DNA of 18,127 nt from Chersky-822 sp035553055 (GCA_035553055.1 DATNEK010000161.1:1-18127), one strand, 5' to 3'; positions 7,332 to 14,845 are shown, counted from the stretch's first letter. Notes: generated from the letters alone by a model not told the origin. A program made the numbers and translations.

Positions 7332-8288
7332 CTACAAGCCGGCAACGTCGGCTTGCTTGGTCCGCACGGCTTCGGCTGCCTCGCGCAGGCTGGCGAGTTC
7401 GGACTCCGTGAGGTCCCGCTCGACGACCCGGCGGATGCCGGTGGCGCCGATCTCCGCCTCCACGCCCAGGTAGACGCCCGAGATGCCGAACTGGCCGTCC
7501 ACCCAGGTACACACCGGCATGACCTCGCCGCTGTCAAGCGCGACCGCCCTGACCATCCTGGCCGCCGCTGCCGACGGCGCGTAGTAGGCAGAACCGGTCT
7601 TGAGCAGCCCGACGATCTCGCCGCCGCCGTTCCTCGTGCGCTGGACGAGCGCCTCGATCTCATCGGCGCTCAGCAGGTCGGCCAGCGGCGTGCCATTCAC
7701 CGAGCAGGCGGAAGGAACCGGCACCATCGTGTCGCCGTGCGAGCCGAGCGTCAGCGTGGTGACTGCCCCGACAGGAACGTCGAGCTTCTCGGCGACGAAG
7801 TAACTGAACCTGGCCGTGTCGAGCATGCCCGCCTGCCCGATCACCCGGTGCGGCGGGAACTGCGAGACTTTCGCGGCGAGCGCGGTCATCTCGTCAAGCG
7901 GGTTGGAGACCACGATCAGCACGGCGTCAGGAGCGTACTTGACCACCTGGTCGGTCACACCGCGCACGATCTTGGCGTTGACGCCGATCAGGTCCATCCG
8001 GCTCATCCCTGGCTTGCGAGGCAGGCCCGCGGTGATCACAACGATCTGTGACCCGGCGATCGCCTCGTAGCCCTCGCCGTCCTGGCCGGTGCTCTGGCCG
8101 GTGACCCTGGTTTCGAAGCCTTCGATCGGGCGTGACTGGCTGATGTCGAGCGCCAGTCCCTCTGGCTTGCCTTCGACGATGTCGGTGAGTACGACCTCAT
8201 CGAATATGTCGTACTCAGCCAGCCGCTGCGCGGTCGTAGAGCCGTAGAAGCCGGCGCCGACCACAGTCACCTTGCCTGAACGGGCCAT
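7332..8288 (-). CDS. mdh: Malate dehydrogenase (LDH-like, NAD-dependent)
   Basis: It interconverts malate and oxaloacetate in the TCA cycle. The 318 residues begin with the Rossmann motif VTVVGAGFYGSTTA (residues 7-20) and D36, which favours NAD. Substrate-loop residue R91 (GLPRKPGMSR) marks malate rather than lactate specificity, with R97 and R160 as further substrate arginines and catalytic H184 in GSHGDTMVP. This is the LDH-like (type 3) MDH. An AAGGAG Shine-Dalgarno (8298-8303) lies 9 nt before the ATG. It sits 53 nt downstream of icd on the same strand, so the two TCA enzymes are probably one operon. Identification is firm. Confidence 0.95.
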   Translation of the reverse strand: MARSGKVTVVGAGFYGSTTAQRLAEYDIFDEVVLTDIVEGKPEGLALDISQSRPIEGFETRVTGQSTGQDGEGYEAIAGSQIVVITAGLPRKPGMSRMDLIGVNAKIVRGVTDQVVKYAPDAVLIVVSNPLDEMTALAAKVSQFPPHRVIGQAGMLDTARFSYFVAEKLDVPVGAVTTLTLGSHGDTMVPVPSACSVNGTPLADLLSADEIEALVQRTRNGGGEIVGLLKTGSAYYAPSAAAARMVRAVALDSGEVMPVCTWVDGQFGISGVYLGVEAEIGATGIRRVVERDLTESELASLREAAEAVRTKQADVAGL

Positions 8289-8341
8289 GAACGTGAACTC
8301 CTTCGCCTAGTGCCGCCACGACGTCGCAGCGCGGCAGTCCG

Positions 8342-9565
8342 CTAGCTGCCCACCGCGGCTTGCAGGTTCTTGTGCAGCGCGCTGAGGAACTCCTCCGTGG
8401 TCAGGTACGGCGCCTCGGGACCGATCAGCATCGCGAGATCCTTGGTCATCAATCCGCTGATCACCGTGTCGATGCAGACCCGCTCCAGAGTCTCAGCGAA
8501 CCGGGTGACCTCGGGCGTGTCGTCGAGCTTGCCCCGGTAGGCGAGTCCCCTGGTCCAGGCGAATATCGACGCGATCGGGTTGGTCGACGTCGGCTTACCC
8601 GACTGATGCTGCCGGTAGTGCCTGGTCACCGTGCCGTGCGCGGCCTCCGCTTCGATGCACGAGCCATCGGGCGTCATCAGCACGCTGGTCATCAGCCCGA
8701 GCGATCCGAATCCCTGAGCCACGATGTCCGACTCGACGTCGCCGTCATAGTTCTTACATGCCCAGACGATGCCGCCATCGCCCTTGATCACCTGCGCCAC
8801 CATATCGTCGATCAGCCTGTGCTCGTAGGTCAGACCCGCCGCATCGAACTCGGACTTGAACTCGGACTCGAATATCTCGGCGAAGATGTCCTTGAACCGG
8901 CCGTCGTAGGCCTTCAATATCGTGTTCTTGGTGGATAGGTAGAGCGGGAAGGCCCGGTCGAGCGCGAAGCGCATCGTCGCCCGCGCGAAGTCACGGATCG
9001 AGTCATCGAAGTTGTACATGCCGAGCGCGATGCCGCCGCCGGCGAACTGCGCCACTTCAAGCGAAACCCGGTCGCCCGTCGCCGGGTCGGCGGGCTGGTA
9101 GGAGATCGTCACCGTGCCGGCTCCGGGGACCACGAAGTCGGTCGCCCGGTACTGGTCGCCGTGCGCGTGCCTGCCGATCACGATCGGCTTGGTCCAGCCA
9201 GGCACGAAGCGCGGAATGCTCTCGATGACGATGGGCTCGCGGAAAACCACGCCACCGAGAATGTTGCGTATCGTGCCGTTCGGGGAGCGCCACATCTTCT
9301 TTAGACCGAACTCGGCGACCCTGGCCTCATCCGGCGTGATCGTCGCGCACTTGACGCCGACGCCGAGACGCTTGATCGCGTTGGCGGCGTCGATAGTCAC
9401 CTGGTCGTCGGTAGCGTCGCGGTTCTGAATCGACAGATCGTAATAGTCGAGCTCGACTTCTAGGTAGGGCAGAATCAGTTCGTCTTTGATGAACTGCCAG
9501 ATGATCCGAGTCATCTCGTCCCCGTCGAGCTCTACTACGGGGTTAGCCACCTTGATCTTGGACAT
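8342..9565 (-). CDS. icd: NADP-dependent isocitrate dehydrogenase, homodimeric eukaryote-like type
   Basis: It oxidises isocitrate to 2-oxoglutarate with NADP+. The 407 residues fit the ~405-residue dimeric class with eukaryote-like sequence (MSKIKVANPVVELDGDEMTR; MWRSPNGTIRNILGG as substrate-binding block; NYDGDVESDIVAQGFGSLG as the metal/isocitrate block). It is not the ~740-residue monomeric enzyme many actinobacteria use. I chose the ATG at 9565 over the in-frame GTG at 9583: AAGGGA (9575-9580) sits 9 nt before the ATG, while the GTG abuts it. Homologues also begin MSKIKV. mdh follows 53 nt downstream and the DUF3017 gene lies 75 nt upstream on the same strand. Confidence 0.95.
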   Translation of the reverse strand: MSKIKVANPVVELDGDEMTRIIWQFIKDELILPYLEVELDYYDLSIQNRDATDDQVTIDAANAIKRLGVGVKCATITPDEARVAEFGLKKMWRSPNGTIRNILGGVVFREPIVIESIPRFVPGWTKPIVIGRHAHGDQYRATDFVVPGAGTVTISYQPADPATGDRVSLEVAQFAGGGIALGMYNFDDSIRDFARATMRFALDRAFPLYLSTKNTILKAYDGRFKDIFAEIFESEFKSEFDAAGLTYEHRLIDDMVAQVIKGDGGIVWACKNYDGDVESDIVAQGFGSLGLMTSVLMTPDGSCIEAEAAHGTVTRHYRQHQSGKPTSTNPIASIFAWTRGLAYRGKLDDTPEVTRFAETLERVCIDTVISGLMTKDLAMLIGPEAPYLTTEEFLSALHKNLQAAVGS

Positions 9566-9574
9566 GCCGATGAA

Positions 9575-9580
9575 TCCCTT
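9575..9580 (-). promoter_or_regulatory. Shine-Dalgarno that decides the icd start
   Basis: AAGGGA on the minus strand lies 9 nt before the ATG at 9565. The alternative upstream GTG (9583-9581) directly touches it, so the GTG cannot use this site. Confidence 0.6.
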
Positions 9581-9640
9581 CACGACTTCTAGCCCGCTGC
9601 CACAGCCGGCCTGCCACCTGCCCGCGCCATCCGAACCCAG

Positions 9641-10120
9641 CTAGCCGGGCGCCTGAACTCCCAGCCCGGCGGCGAGCAGACCGATGCCGAGCACGGCGAA
9701 GATCGCTACATCAATCAATCGCCGCCGCGATGACAACATGCCTGCCAGGCGGTCGGGGAGCACCAGTCTCGCTATGGCGGCGATCAGCAGAACTCCTGCG
9801 AGTACCAACGTACCGCTCTTGAGGTGATGCGTGCCCAGCCTGATGATCACCAATGCGGCGCCGGCTCCCGCCACGATCAGCCAGTAGGTCAGCTGCCGCC
9901 ACCTGGCCGCTTCAAGCGGGAGGCCAGCCTTGCCGCTACGGCGCCTGCCGCCTGCCCTGCGGCCAGCCTGCCCACGCCCCCCGCCGCGCTGTCCCGGGGG
10001 GACGACCCCCCGAAGCCCCCCGCCGCGCTGTCCAGGGGGGACGACCCCCCGAAGCCCCCCGCCGCGCTGTCCCGGGGGGACGAACCCCCGAAGCCCCCCG
10101 CCGCGCGCGGCATGCCTCAT
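9641..10120 (-). CDS. DUF3017-type small membrane protein with N-terminal 13-residue repeats
   Basis: The C-terminal ~88 residues (from ARWRQLTYWLIVAG) resemble the actinobacterial DUF3017 family. There are three hydrophobic helices (YWLIVAGAGAALVIIRLG, GTLVLAGVLLIAAIARLVL, VAIFAVLGIGLLAAGLGV), with the family-like ARLVLPDRLAGMLSSRRRLIDV between the second and third. The function of the family is unknown. It commonly sits next to folD and mdh, and here it precedes icd-mdh. The N-terminus is odd: three near-exact copies of RGGGLRGVVPPGQ, then an Arg/Gly-rich stretch. No start codon lies between the repeats and the membrane core, so translation must begin upstream of the repeats. I use the ATG at 10120 (MRHAARGG), but it has no clear Shine-Dalgarno; in-frame starts further upstream, e.g. 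the GTG or ATG codons beyond 10150, cannot be excluded. Confidence 0.7.
   Translation of the reverse strand: MRHAARGGGLRGFVPPGQRGGGLRGVVPPGQRGGGLRGVVPPGQRGGGRGQAGRRAGGRRRSGKAGLPLEAARWRQLTYWLIVAGAGAALVIIRLGTHHLKSGTLVLAGVLLIAAIARLVLPDRLAGMLSSRRRLIDVAIFAVLGIGLLAAGLGVQAPG
9976..10107. repeat. 39-bp tandem repeat, three copies plus partial, with G/C-run hairpins
   Basis: Units 9976-10014, 10015-10053 and 10054-10092 are almost identical, with a partial fourth from 10093. Each contains six Gs, the spacer ACGA or ACGAA, and five or six Cs, which form a tight hairpin (for example 9996-10011). On the minus strand, paired G6 tracts four bases apart give quadruplex potential. The array is translated into 13-residue repeats at the N-terminus of the DUF3017-type protein if the start at 10120 is right. 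Confidence 0.92.
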
Positions 10121-10222
10121 CGGGTCGTCGGCGCGGCGATGTGACGCCGTGGCTCGCCGATGTGATGCAGCGCCATTGCATGCCTCCCCGGCCATCCAGC
10201 CTGCCATGTGCGGCTGGCCACT

Positions 10223-10238
10223 GGAAAGTGTACTTTCC
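10223..10238. promoter_or_regulatory. Operator-like inverted repeat upstream of the FHA-HTH gene
   Basis: GGAAAGTGTACTTTCC has perfect 7-bp arms around GT. It lies in the 240-bp divergent interval between the DUF3017 gene (-) and the FHA-HTH gene (+), 122 bp before the latter's ATG. This fits a dimeric repressor or activator site, but no regulator can be named. Confidence 0.4.
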
Positions 10239-10360
10239 CGGCCTATCAGATAGCGACACAGGTACTGACCGTCCGTCCGAGTTTGCCCGGATTGGATCTC
10301 GGGCCAGCGGGTACTCATGGTGAAGCGGAGCGCCTGCCTCCGGGCGCGGAAGGCTATGCG

Positions 10361-11071
10361 ATGGAAGGGCCCCACATTCAGATAGTGATCACCGGAGCGC
10401 TCGTTCCGCTCCAGCCAGAGGTGACCACGATCGGACGCGGCAGCTACACCGACGTCAGGCTGGCCGACCCCAGCGTGTCAGTGCTGCATGCCGAGATCAT
10501 GCGCCGCGGGCCGTACGTGTACGTGGCCGATCTGGGTTTATCGCGCAACGGCACTCGGGTGAACGGCCGGCTGGTAGCGAGGAAGCTACTGGCCGACGGA
10601 GACGCCCTGGCCTTCGGTTCTGCTCGCTGCCGCATCGGCGGCATCATGGCCGATGAAGTCACCGACGCGGAACCGCCGAAGTCGGCGACACCAGAACTGA
10701 CAAGGCGCGAGCTCGATGTCATCGCCTCGCTGTGCCGACCGGCCATGTCGGACGACGCGTTCGTCACTCCGGCGACGGCTAGGGAGATTGCCGCCGACCT
10801 AGTCGTCACCGAGGCCGCGGTCAAGCAGCATCTGCTGAGGCTTTACTCGAAGTTGCGGATCGCCGAGGGCCAGAACCGCAGGATCCGCCTAGCGAACGAA
10901 GTGATCGCCCTCGGACTGGCGAAGCCCCAGATGCCAGATGATCAGCGCGAATCCCGCGCGATTTCCTGGTCGCCAGCAGCGGCCGCCGCTGCCGCTGCGG
11001 TGCATCGGCAGCAGGCCCCAGTGCCGACCGCCCGGCGCAGGCTCACAGGCCGAACTGGCGGGCCAGCCTGA
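10361..11071 (+). CDS. FHA-domain protein with C-terminal LuxR-like helix-turn-helix
   Basis: This 236-residue cytoplasmic protein joins a phosphothreonine-reading FHA domain to a DNA-binding-like domain. FHA (~1-95) shows the canonical residues: GRG at 25-27, S40 and H43 in DPSVSVLHAEI, and N63-G64-T65 followed by N68-G69 in SRNGTRVNG. The second domain (~112-170), LTRRELDVIASL through TAREIAADLVVTEAAVKQHLLRLYSKLRI, resembles a LuxR/GerE-type HTH. The tail has nine Ala in a row and is basic at the end. Start: the ATG at 10361, with GGAAGG (10348-10353) 7 nt upstream; a longer frame from 10208 lacks this support. Its 3' end overlaps the convergent Ser/Thr kinase gene by 29 bp. I infer it is a binding partner or effector of kinase phosphorylation that may relay it to transcription; this is not shown by sequence. 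Confidence 0.88.
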   Translation: MEGPHIQIVITGALVPLQPEVTTIGRGSYTDVRLADPSVSVLHAEIMRRGPYVYVADLGLSRNGTRVNGRLVARKLLADGDALAFGSARCRIGGIMADEVTDAEPPKSATPELTRRELDVIASLCRPAMSDDAFVTPATAREIAADLVVTEAAVKQHLLRLYSKLRIAEGQNRRIRLANEVIALGLAKPQMPDDQRESRAISWSPAAAAAAAAVHRQQAPVPTARRRLTGRTGGPA

Positions 11072-12950
11072 GCAGGTTACCTCTGATGTCAGTCAGGATA
11101 TGGCGCAGCGTCGGAAGCTGGTCGAGTTGCGCGTGCAGCCCGACCACCGGCCAGTAGGCGGCCGCTGACGACTGATTCCACGCCGTGATCCCCGCCCACG
11201 TGCAGATGCCGAGCACGCCGACGTAGGCGATGGCGCGCAGGCTTGATGTCCTCGCCACCGAGCTGTACATGCCGGCTAGGACCGCGCGGCTGCCCGACGA
11301 GCCTGGCCCAAGACCGACGATCGCGATGAGCGCCCCGGCCCCGAACGCGAGCGCCTGCGGTAGCGGATGCACGGGTACTGCGATGATCGTGGTCGCGATC
11401 GTCACGCAGCAGCCGAGCAGCGCGACCGGCGCGAGAAGCACAAGGCCGATCAGGGCGCGGAACACCGACAGCGGGAACAGCACGAGCGCCGCGAACGACA
11501 GCCCGGCCCTGCGTCCGCCGTTGGCTGCTCGCCTGGCCAGCTGCCTGCCGGTCGTCGCCAGGGCGCGCAGCGCGATGAACAACAGTAGCCCGATCGCGGT
11601 TCCTGCGATCGGCGCCATGATGCTCACCGCGGCGACTATGACAACGGACGCGATCACCAGCGGGCTCCACGGCGATACCGCGGCCAGGCTCCTGCCCGCG
11701 CCAGACGACCTGTCCGAGGCGTATGGACTCCCGTCGGGCTGGCCAGCGGCTCCGTAGGAGCCGAGCTGCTGCTGACCGGCCGGCATCAGCCCGGCAGGTC
11801 CGACCTGACCAGCGCCAAGCCCATTAGCTGGCTGCCCGCCCGTGACCGTGCCCCGCGCCAGCGCCGGATCGCCAGCCAGCGCTGTCCAAGCCGGACGTGC
11901 CTGGTGGCCATTTCCGCCGTAGGCGCCGTTACCGGCCTCCGGATGGCCGGCACCTGCGCCAGCCGGCAGCGCTCGGTAGTTGACCGGCGGCAGCAAGTCA
12001 CGCACGTCATCGGGGCTCACATTGCCGAGCGGCCTAGTCGAGGTCGGCCACGCGCGCAAGTCAGCCTGGTCGGTGATCGTCTGGGGCGCGGCACTCCCAC
12101 CGGCGGCCAGGCCGCCGACCAGACCAGCCGGGCTCGGCACGAGCGAGGCAGGATCGAGGCCCGCGACCCATTGGACCAGTTCGGCAGCCGACGGCCTGAG
12201 CGATGGGTCGCGGGAGAGAGCGCGCAGCACCATCGTGCGCAACGTCACGGGCAGCGTGTCCAAGTCCGGCTGACTGTGCATGATACGGAAAAAAATCGCC
12301 TCGAAGGCGCCGGTACCAAAGGGTGGGCGCCCGGTGGCCGCGAACGCCACGGTCGCACCCCACGAGTGCACGTCGGACCCTGGGCCGCTGTCCTTACCCT
12401 CGATCACCTCGGGCGCCAGGTATCCCGGTGTGCCCATGAACATGCCGGTCAGCGTCAGCCTGGTGGTCTCGACGAGCTGAGCGATGCCGAAGTCGATGAC
12501 GACGGGCTCGCCGTCGGCGATCATCACGTTGCCAGGCTTCAGGTCCCTGTGCACTACGCCGGCGGCGTGCACGGCGGCGAGCGCCTGAGCCAGCCCGTAG
12601 GCGATCCTGCCGAGAGCCGCCCCAGTGAGCGGGCCTCCGGCTGCGATAACCGCGTCAAGTGTGAGGCCAGGCACGTACCTGGTGACGATGTAAGGCGGAT
12701 CGCCGTCAAGGTCGGCACCGAGCACTTCGGCGACGTACGGACTGCGTACCCGGTGCATGGTGTCAACTTCGCGGCCTAGCCTGCGCCGCGCGTTCTCATC
12801 CTGCGCCATCCCTGGATGCAGGGCCTTGACCGCGACGGACTGGCCGTCATCATCTTGGGCCAGGTATACGACCCCCATGCCGCCCTGGCCCAGCCTCCTG
12901 ATCACGCGGTATGGGCCAAGTCGTTCCGGGGTGATGTCCTGCACCCTCAT
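11043..12950 (-). CDS. Membrane Ser/Thr protein kinase (Pkn2/STPK family) with multi-pass C-terminus
   Basis: A Hanks-type kinase domain (~residues 14-265) is complete: glycine loop LGQGGMGVVYLA, K42 in VAVKAL, catalytic HRDLKPGN with D136, metal-binding DFG at 153-155, GTPGYLAPE activation-segment end, and SDVHSWG. A Pro/Gly/Gln-rich linker (~270-425) follows. The last ~210 residues have about five or six hydrophobic segments (e.g. PLVIASVVIVAAVSIMAPIAG, ALIGLVLLAPVALLGCCVTI, AIAYVGVLGICTWAGITAW). The kinase is thus cytoplasmic and anchored by a multi-pass module rather than the single helix plus PASTA domain of PknB. The start ATG at 12950 fits the family. It is convergent with the FHA-HTH gene, its likely functional partner. 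Kinase identity is firm; signal and substrates are unknown. Confidence 0.95.
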   Translation of the reverse strand: MRVQDITPERLGPYRVIRRLGQGGMGVVYLAQDDDGQSVAVKALHPGMAQDENARRRLGREVDTMHRVRSPYVAEVLGADLDGDPPYIVTRYVPGLTLDAVIAAGGPLTGAALGRIAYGLAQALAAVHAAGVVHRDLKPGNVMIADGEPVVIDFGIAQLVETTRLTLTGMFMGTPGYLAPEVIEGKDSGPGSDVHSWGATVAFAATGRPPFGTGAFEAIFFRIMHSQPDLDTLPVTLRTMVLRALSRDPSLRPSAAELVQWVAGLDPASLVPSPAGLVGGLAAGGSAAPQTITDQADLRAWPTSTRPLGNVSPDDVRDLLPPVNYRALPAGAGAGHPEAGNGAYGGNGHQARPAWTALAGDPALARGTVTGGQPANGLGAGQVGPAGLMPAGQQQLGSYGAAGQPDGSPYASDRSSGAGRSLAAVSPWSPLVIASVVIVAAVSIMAPIAGTAIGLLLFIALRALATTGRQLARRAANGGRRAGLSFAALVLFPLSVFRALIGLVLLAPVALLGCCVTIATTIIAVPVHPLPQALAFGAGALIAIVGLGPGSSGSRAVLAGMYSSVARTSSLRAIAYVGVLGICTWAGITAWNQSSAAAYWPVVGLHAQLDQLPTLRHILTDIRGNLLRLARQFGL

Positions 12951-13002
12951 GACTTCATAGCTTACGGTCGCGAGACACCGAGCGGTTACGGCGATACGAG
13001 AT

Positions 13003-13014
13003 GGTTCCGGAACC
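13003..13014. promoter_or_regulatory. Perfect 12-bp palindrome upstream of the kinase gene
   Basis: GGTTCCGGAACC lies in the 104-bp gap between the small gene ending at 13055 and the kinase ATG at 12950, 52 bp upstream of that start. It could be an operator or a weak transcript hairpin. It has no T-run on either side. Confidence 0.3.
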
Positions 13015-13054
13015 TCTACCTGCGCGAGACGAACGCGGTGACCAGCTCAACTTG

Positions 13055-13480
13055 CTAGCTGCCGGCGACCAGCCGCCGCAACGCGGTAGCGGCGCGCGCA
13101 TTCTTCTCGGCGTGCGCGACCAGGCCCCTGGCCAGCTCGGCGGCCCACTCGGCGATCGGAACCTCGTTGCGCGACAGCACGATGCCGCGCACCTCATGAC
13201 AGATCTCGGCGACCGGCGCGCCGCGCCTGGTGCCGAGCGTCATGCTCTTCTCGCCCAGCTTGACTGAGACCTTCGTCACCGTGCCAGGCCGGTTCTGCAC
13301 ACGATCGGCCATCGACCTGCTCCGCTCGACGGTGACGCAGCCGGGAGGTAGTGAGTCCCCGAGCGATTCGGTGAGCACCTTGGCGTAGATCGCGATGTCC
13401 GTGCTGTCGGCGCGCAGCGCGGCCATCACCATCTCAAGCGAGAGGCCCTCGTCCCCCGGCTCTCCAGTGCCTTCAGTCAT
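13055..13480 (-). CDS. Conserved-looking protein of unknown function, 141 residues
   Basis: I do not recognise a named family. The protein is soluble, with no signal peptide or membrane helix. It has an acidic N-terminus (MTEGTGEPGDEG), a likely helical segment around residues 15-40, and a basic beta-like centre (VTVERSRSMADRV to VSVKLGEKSMTLGTRRG). The C-terminal half is helical (APVAEICHEVRGIVL, PIAEWAAELARGLVAHAEKNARAATALRRLV). Codon use matches its neighbours. GAAGG lies ~5 nt before the ATG, which supports the start. It sits 28 nt downstream of the enoyl-CoA hydratase gene on the same strand, so co-transcription is likely. A role cannot be inferred. Confidence 0.8.
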   Translation of the reverse strand: MTEGTGEPGDEGLSLEMVMAALRADSTDIAIYAKVLTESLGDSLPPGCVTVERSRSMADRVQNRPGTVTKVSVKLGEKSMTLGTRRGAPVAEICHEVRGIVLSRNEVPIAEWAAELARGLVAHAEKNARAATALRRLVAGS

Positions 13481-13508
13481 CGTCGCCTTCTGTCATCGCC
13501 GCTTACCG

Positions 13509-14288
13509 CTACCGTCCGGCGAACGTCGCCTTGCCAGGTCCATTCTCCACGAAACTGCGCATGCCCGTGCGCTGGTCCTCAGTCGCGAACAGGCCAGCGA
13601 ACTGGAGCCGCTCGATCTCAAGGCCGGTGTCGAGATCGACGTCGAGACCGGCCTCGATTGCCTGCTTCGCGGCCCGCAGCGCGAGCGCCGGGCCGCCCGC
13701 ATACCTGGCGACCATATCGATCGCAGCCGTGTGCACCTCGGCGTCAGGTACGACCTTGTCAACAAGGCCCATCGCGAGAGCCTCGGCCGCGCCTACGAAC
13801 CTGCCGGTGAACACGATGTCCTTGGCCCGCGCGGGGCCCACCAGCCTGGGCAGCCGCTGCGTGCCGCCGGCACCAGGGATGACGCCAAGCAAGATCTCGG
13901 GCTGCCCCACCTTGGCGCTCTCACCCGCCACCCGGAAGTCCGCGCAGAGTGCGAGCTCAAGCCCGCCGCCGAGCGCGTACCCGGTGATGGCAGCGACGAC
14001 GGGCTTGCCGATCCTGGCGACCAGGTTGAACGCGTCCTGCAGCCGTCGGCAGTTCACCAGCATGTCCGCGTAGCTCGCCTGCTCCATCTCCTTGATGTCG
14101 GCTCCGGCCGCGAACACCTTTTCCCCGCCGTAGATGACCACGGCCCTGACCTGGTCGTCGCCGCTGACCTGGCGGGCGGCGTCGGCTATCTCGGCCTGCA
14201 CCTGTGCGTTCAGCGCGTTCATCGGCGGCCGGTCAAGCCGGATCGTGGCGACCGCCTGCTCGACTTCAACCCGCACCAATTCGCCCAC
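13509..14288 (-). CDS. Enoyl-CoA hydratase (crotonase family)
   Basis: It is predicted to add water across the double bond of 2-enoyl-CoA in fatty acid or amino acid catabolism; it is cytoplasmic and usually hexameric. The 259 residues are family length. Crotonase marks: LDRPPMNAL, the oxyanion-hole block FAAGADIKEM, ITGYALGGGLELALCADFR with E111, and GQPEILLGVIPGAGGTQRL with E131. Both catalytic glutamates of true hydratases are present, which argues against an isomerase-only or other crotonase activity. I chose the GTG at 14288, 6 nt after a strong GGAGG (14295-14299). The longer frame up to 14483 would run through the terminator and into the BldC-like gene. The small unknown gene follows 28 nt downstream. 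Confidence 0.93.
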   Translation of the reverse strand: MGELVRVEVEQAVATIRLDRPPMNALNAQVQAEIADAARQVSGDDQVRAVVIYGGEKVFAAGADIKEMEQASYADMLVNCRRLQDAFNLVARIGKPVVAAITGYALGGGLELALCADFRVAGESAKVGQPEILLGVIPGAGGTQRLPRLVGPARAKDIVFTGRFVGAAEALAMGLVDKVVPDAEVHTAAIDMVARYAGGPALALRAAKQAIEAGLDVDLDTGLEIERLQFAGLFATEDQRTGMRSFVENGPGKATFAGR

Positions 14289-14294
14289 CCGGCA

Positions 14295-14299
14295 CCTCC
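14295..14299 (-). promoter_or_regulatory. Shine-Dalgarno fixing the enoyl-CoA hydratase start
   Basis: GGAGG on the minus strand is 6 nt before GTG 14288. It places the start 65 codons inside the longest open frame and removes the apparent overlap with the upstream gene. Confidence 0.7.
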
Positions 14300-14357
14300 G
14301 CCTCGGATCATCAAGCCTGGACTCGCTCAGCCCGGATATTAGCTCGCGCTCACCGGC

Positions 14358-14392
14358 AACAAAAACCCGCCCGGCATTGCGCCGGACGGGTT
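14358..14392 (-). terminator. Rho-independent terminator of the bldC-like gene
   Basis: On the minus strand, a stem of about 11 pairs with one mismatch (AACCCGTCCGGC paired with GCCGGGCGGGTT, five-base loop) runs directly into TTTTTGTT. It lies 26 nt after the bldC-like stop and before the hydratase start. This separates the two transcription units, or attenuates read-through. Confidence 0.85.
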
Positions 14393-14418
14393 CTTCGCTC
14401 GGATCGGGATCGGTGAAT

Positions 14419-14727
14419 TCATTCACCGACCGCACGCGGCAGGCTGACTCCCTGCCAGCTATTGAGGAACCCGCGTACCTCACTTTCGCTGTACCTGCGG
14501 TGGCCGCCCGGTGTGCGGATCGATGAGAGCTTGCCGCCCCGTGCCCACCGGGTCACCGTCTTGGGATCGACCCTGAGCATGGCCGCGACTTCCGATGGGG
14601 TGAGGAGCCTGTTGTCCGGCTTGATCTGAGTTCTCACTTCGACCAGATCCTCTCGTAGATCGTAGGTAATGACGTCGTGACTGACAGTAACCAGTGCTGG
14701 CACTACTCCTTGAAGTCGTCGTATCAC
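14419..14727 (-). CDS. BldC-like MerR-type helix-turn-helix regulator
   Basis: A small DNA-binding protein of the BldC family, which in Streptomyces controls the timing of development. The core LLTPSEVAAMLRVDPKTVTRWARGGKL, then SSIRTPGGHRRYSESEVRGFL (residues ~41-88), is the MerR-like winged HTH and closely matches S. coelicolor BldC (LLTPAEVATMFRVDPKTVTRWA). The start is undecided. The frame opens at GTG 14727 (102 residues, no good Shine-Dalgarno). An internal GTG at 14637 would give 72 residues, closer to BldC's 68, with GAGG about 11 nt upstream. The GTG at 14703 is only 2 nt after AAGGAG, too close to use it. It is probably monocistronic: a terminator follows 26 nt downstream, and palindromes flank the upstream region. 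Confidence 0.85.
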   Translation of the reverse strand: MIRRLQGVVPALVTVSHDVITYDLREDLVEVRTQIKPDNRLLTPSEVAAMLRVDPKTVTRWARGGKLSSIRTPGGHRRYSESEVRGFLNSWQGVSLPRAVGE

Positions 14728-14732
14728 AGGAT

Positions 14733-14744
14733 GTCACACGTGAC
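14733..14744. promoter_or_regulatory. Inverted repeat just upstream of the bldC-like gene
   Basis: GTCACACGTGAC has 5-bp arms around AC and lies 5 bp before the longest possible start. If translation begins at 14637 it would be in the leader or promoter. No regulator can be named. Confidence 0.3.
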
Positions 14745-14845
14745 GGGGTTTTGCCGCTGTTCTAACTGGCAAGACCACAAATTTCATTGAACAAGAACAG
14801 TGTCTTTGCAAGAAGCAAGTGAATGCGATGAGATGCCAATTGAAA

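Noticed and set aside
11904..12779. 291-codon plus-strand frame opposite the kinase gene
   Set aside because: It is the antisense shadow of the kinase domain and linker, with no recognisable protein features.
14289..14483. N-terminal extension of the enoyl-CoA hydratase
   Set aside because: The extension crosses the terminator and the bldC-like gene. A strong GGAGG supports the GTG at 14288, and the crotonase fold begins there.
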